A program made the translations under genes and the position numbers. From assembly GCA_026936335.1 (NCBI GenBank), contig JAPMXV010000051.1, positions 310,001 to 374,000 of the forward strand: a stretch of 64,000 nt of DNA, written 5' to 3'. The notes beneath the pieces are model-generated. The model ran no database searches and had not been told where the DNA came from. It saw only the letters and a program-made list of their open reading frames with translations. Source of the DNA: Mantamonas sphyraenae (Eukaryota; CRuMs; Mantamonadidae). Of this stretch, positions 62,514 to 64,000 are shown piece after piece. Positions within the stretch are counted from its first letter, which is position 1. The number at the start of each line of letters is the position of its first letter.

Positions 62514-64000
62514 ATGTCCCAGTCCGACGAGTTCTTTTCACTCACATCCTCGAGCGATCCGGAGGACGTCATCATCCAGATGTGCAGACACCTGTACTCG
62601 CTGGGCCACGTGTCGGGCACAGGCGGTGGCATGTCTGTTCGCGACGGCGACCGCGTGTACATCGCCGGGTCGGGTCTGATGAAGGAGCGGCTGACCAAGG
62701 CGGACATTTTCCTCTTTGACCGCACGTCGCAGGAGATGGTGCGCGCAGCCACAAACCCGGGCGTGAAGCCGTCGCAGTGTACGCCGTTGTTCTTCAACGC
62801 GTACGAGCTGTCGGACGCCGGCGCGTGCATCCACACACACAGCCTGCACGCGGTGCTTGTCACGGCCCTGCTGGAGCCCTCGTCCGTGTTTCGTGCACGC
62901 AACTGGGAGATGGTCAAGGGTATCCGCGGGCTGTCGTACAACGATGACCTCGTGGTGCCCATCATCGACAACACAGGTGCGTTGCTCTCTCTGTGCCTGT
63001 GCGTCGCGTCGTCGTGACACAGGATTTTTTGGTTTACCCCCCCCCGGCTGTCCGGCTCACTCCCTCCCCACCCCACACGCGGTTGTCCACCACCCGACTG
63101 TGCGGTTGCTGCCCACAGCGCATGAAGCGGATCTCAAGCAGTCCATGTATGAGGCGATGAAGGCACACCCAAACACCTATTGCGTCCTCGTCCGCCGCCA
63201 CGGCGCCTATGTGTGGGGCAAAGACTGGGTTGAGGCGAAGCAGCATCTGGAGATTTACGAGTACCTCTTTGAGCTTGCCGTCAAGCTGCACACGCTGGGT
63301 CTGTCCATTGCACGCGGCGTTTCTGACGTCGTCAGTGTGGCCGACGACACGGACGCGCGCTCTGTGGTCCACGCGCGGCCTCGGTTGCCCAGCACAGGCA
63401 GCCAGGCGAGCAACGTCAGCGCCCCTCCGTCAACACAGACCCGCAAGCGCAAATTCTCCGATGCCATCGAGCAGCCCTTTTACAGCCCCAGCGTGCATCA
63501 CGCCTCTGCCAGTGGCTCCGTCAGTCCCAGCGTCACCAATGCTCCGCCTGCGCTGAAGCGGTCCTTTCTGGGGAACAGCGGTTCGTCGTCCAGCTCCAGC
63601 ACACCTACCCCCACTGCAGCCGCCTCCTCCTCCTCCTCGTCGTCGTCGTCGTCTGTGTCCTCCTCCGCCATTGTATCCTCCTCTGCCATCTCATCCCACA
63701 TTGCCAAGTACAACTTTGAGCCTTCGGAGCGCGCCGGAAGCGTGTCGTCCGGGTACAGCTCGGGCTCCGAGTTTCCCCACGAGCCCCTTTCCAGACGCAA
63801 GCGCACGCGTTCGCGCGACTCGGTGACGTCGAGTGAGTGACGATTTGGCCTTCCTTTGTGTGCGTGTGTGCGTGTGTGCGTGTGCGTCCGGCTGCTTGCT
63901 AACACACCAAGGCGCTCGCTTGCTCTGAGCAGAACTGCACACGTGGTTGAAAGACCATTGTCAATGTGTGATCATGGACATCGAGGGCACCACGACACCC
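62514..64000 (+). CDS. Methylthioribulose-1-phosphate dehydratase (MtnB/APIP), probably fused to enolase-phosphatase (MtnC) and continuing past the edge
   Basis: Exons 62514-62976 and 63119-63832, with a probable third from 63930 onward. MtnB domain (residues ~15-235): HLYSLGHVSGTGGGMSVRDG, VYIAGSGLMKERL, KPSQCTPLFFNAYEL, the zinc ligands HTHS, EMVKGIRG, then across the splice VLVRRHGAYVWGKDW with the third His. This aldolase-class-II enzyme dehydrates methylthioribulose-1-phosphate in the methionine salvage pathway. A ~150-residue Ser/Pro/Thr-rich stretch follows. If unspliced the frame stops at 63840 (394 residues). However, GTGAGT at 63833 and an acceptor CTCTGAG at 63929 join it, in phase, to residues ending CVIMDIEGTTTP. 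This is the N-terminal phosphatase motif of enolase-phosphatase E1 (MtnC), the enzyme two steps later. Plants carry the same MtnB-MtnC fusion (DEP1). Confidence 0.85.

Overview
This 64 kb window comes from the nuclear genome of a gene-dense, free-living unicellular eukaryote. The evidence is GT-AG introns (roughly 50-600 nt, most 80-250), nuclear families (Rab1, TBC, DENN, striatin, cyclin H, SYF2, RED, villin), a tRNA without an encoded CCA and with internal A and B boxes, and a standard genetic code in which most genes end in TGA. I see no operon signals, CRISPR arrays, insertion sequences or viral genes. The lineage cannot be fixed from the sequence. The set mixes families best known from plants (PAP/OAS1-type nucleotidyltransferase, EDR1-type Raf-like kinase, a probable MtnB-MtnC fusion) with families typical of animals and amoebae (villin, acyloxyacyl hydrolase, striatin, filamin repeats, SMYD). 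A heterotrophic protist would fit.

Layout, left to right. 1-10.8 kb: a truncated nucleotidyltransferase (-), the splicing factor RED (+), a polytopic membrane protein (+), villin (-) and tRNA methyltransferase TRM5 (-). 10.8-16.3 kb: an OTU deubiquitinase (+) and a polytopic alkaline-phosphatase-superfamily enzyme (-). 16.4-21.8 kb: cyclin H, a TBC1D13-like Rab GAP and Rab1, all +. 21.8-23.5 kb: the only long gap. 23.5-30.6 kb: a DENN-PH protein (-), a new 99-residue gene (+) and striatin (-). 30.7-39 kb: a zinc-ribbon protein, a TPR protein, an EDR1-type kinase, a dTDP-glucose 4,6-dehydratase relative and a SMYD protein. 39-50 kb: a basic low-complexity protein, PPR and TPR proteins, an FAD monooxygenase, an acylated GST and an EEP phosphodiesterase. 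49.3-59.9 kb: a FAM177-like protein, an ankyrin-PH protein, an MFS transporter, an ankyrin-filamin protein and SYF2. 60-64 kb: tRNA-Ala(UGC), acyloxyacyl hydrolase, and methylthioribulose-1-phosphate dehydratase, probably spliced to an enolase-phosphatase domain running off the right edge.

Genes are packed 13-190 bp apart on both strands, with overlapping or nearly abutting divergent starts and convergent stops. Functional links are thematic only: membrane traffic (Rab1, TBC, DENN), spliceosome (RED, SYF2), cytoskeleton and signalling (villin, ankyrin-filamin, striatin, kinase).

An important caveat: five genes carry a single-base frame break lying in or next to a short homopolymer, with good coding sequence on both sides. 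These look like assembly length errors rather than pseudogenes. Exon joins were chosen by eye from splice signals, phase and family similarity. No alignment or transcript data were used.
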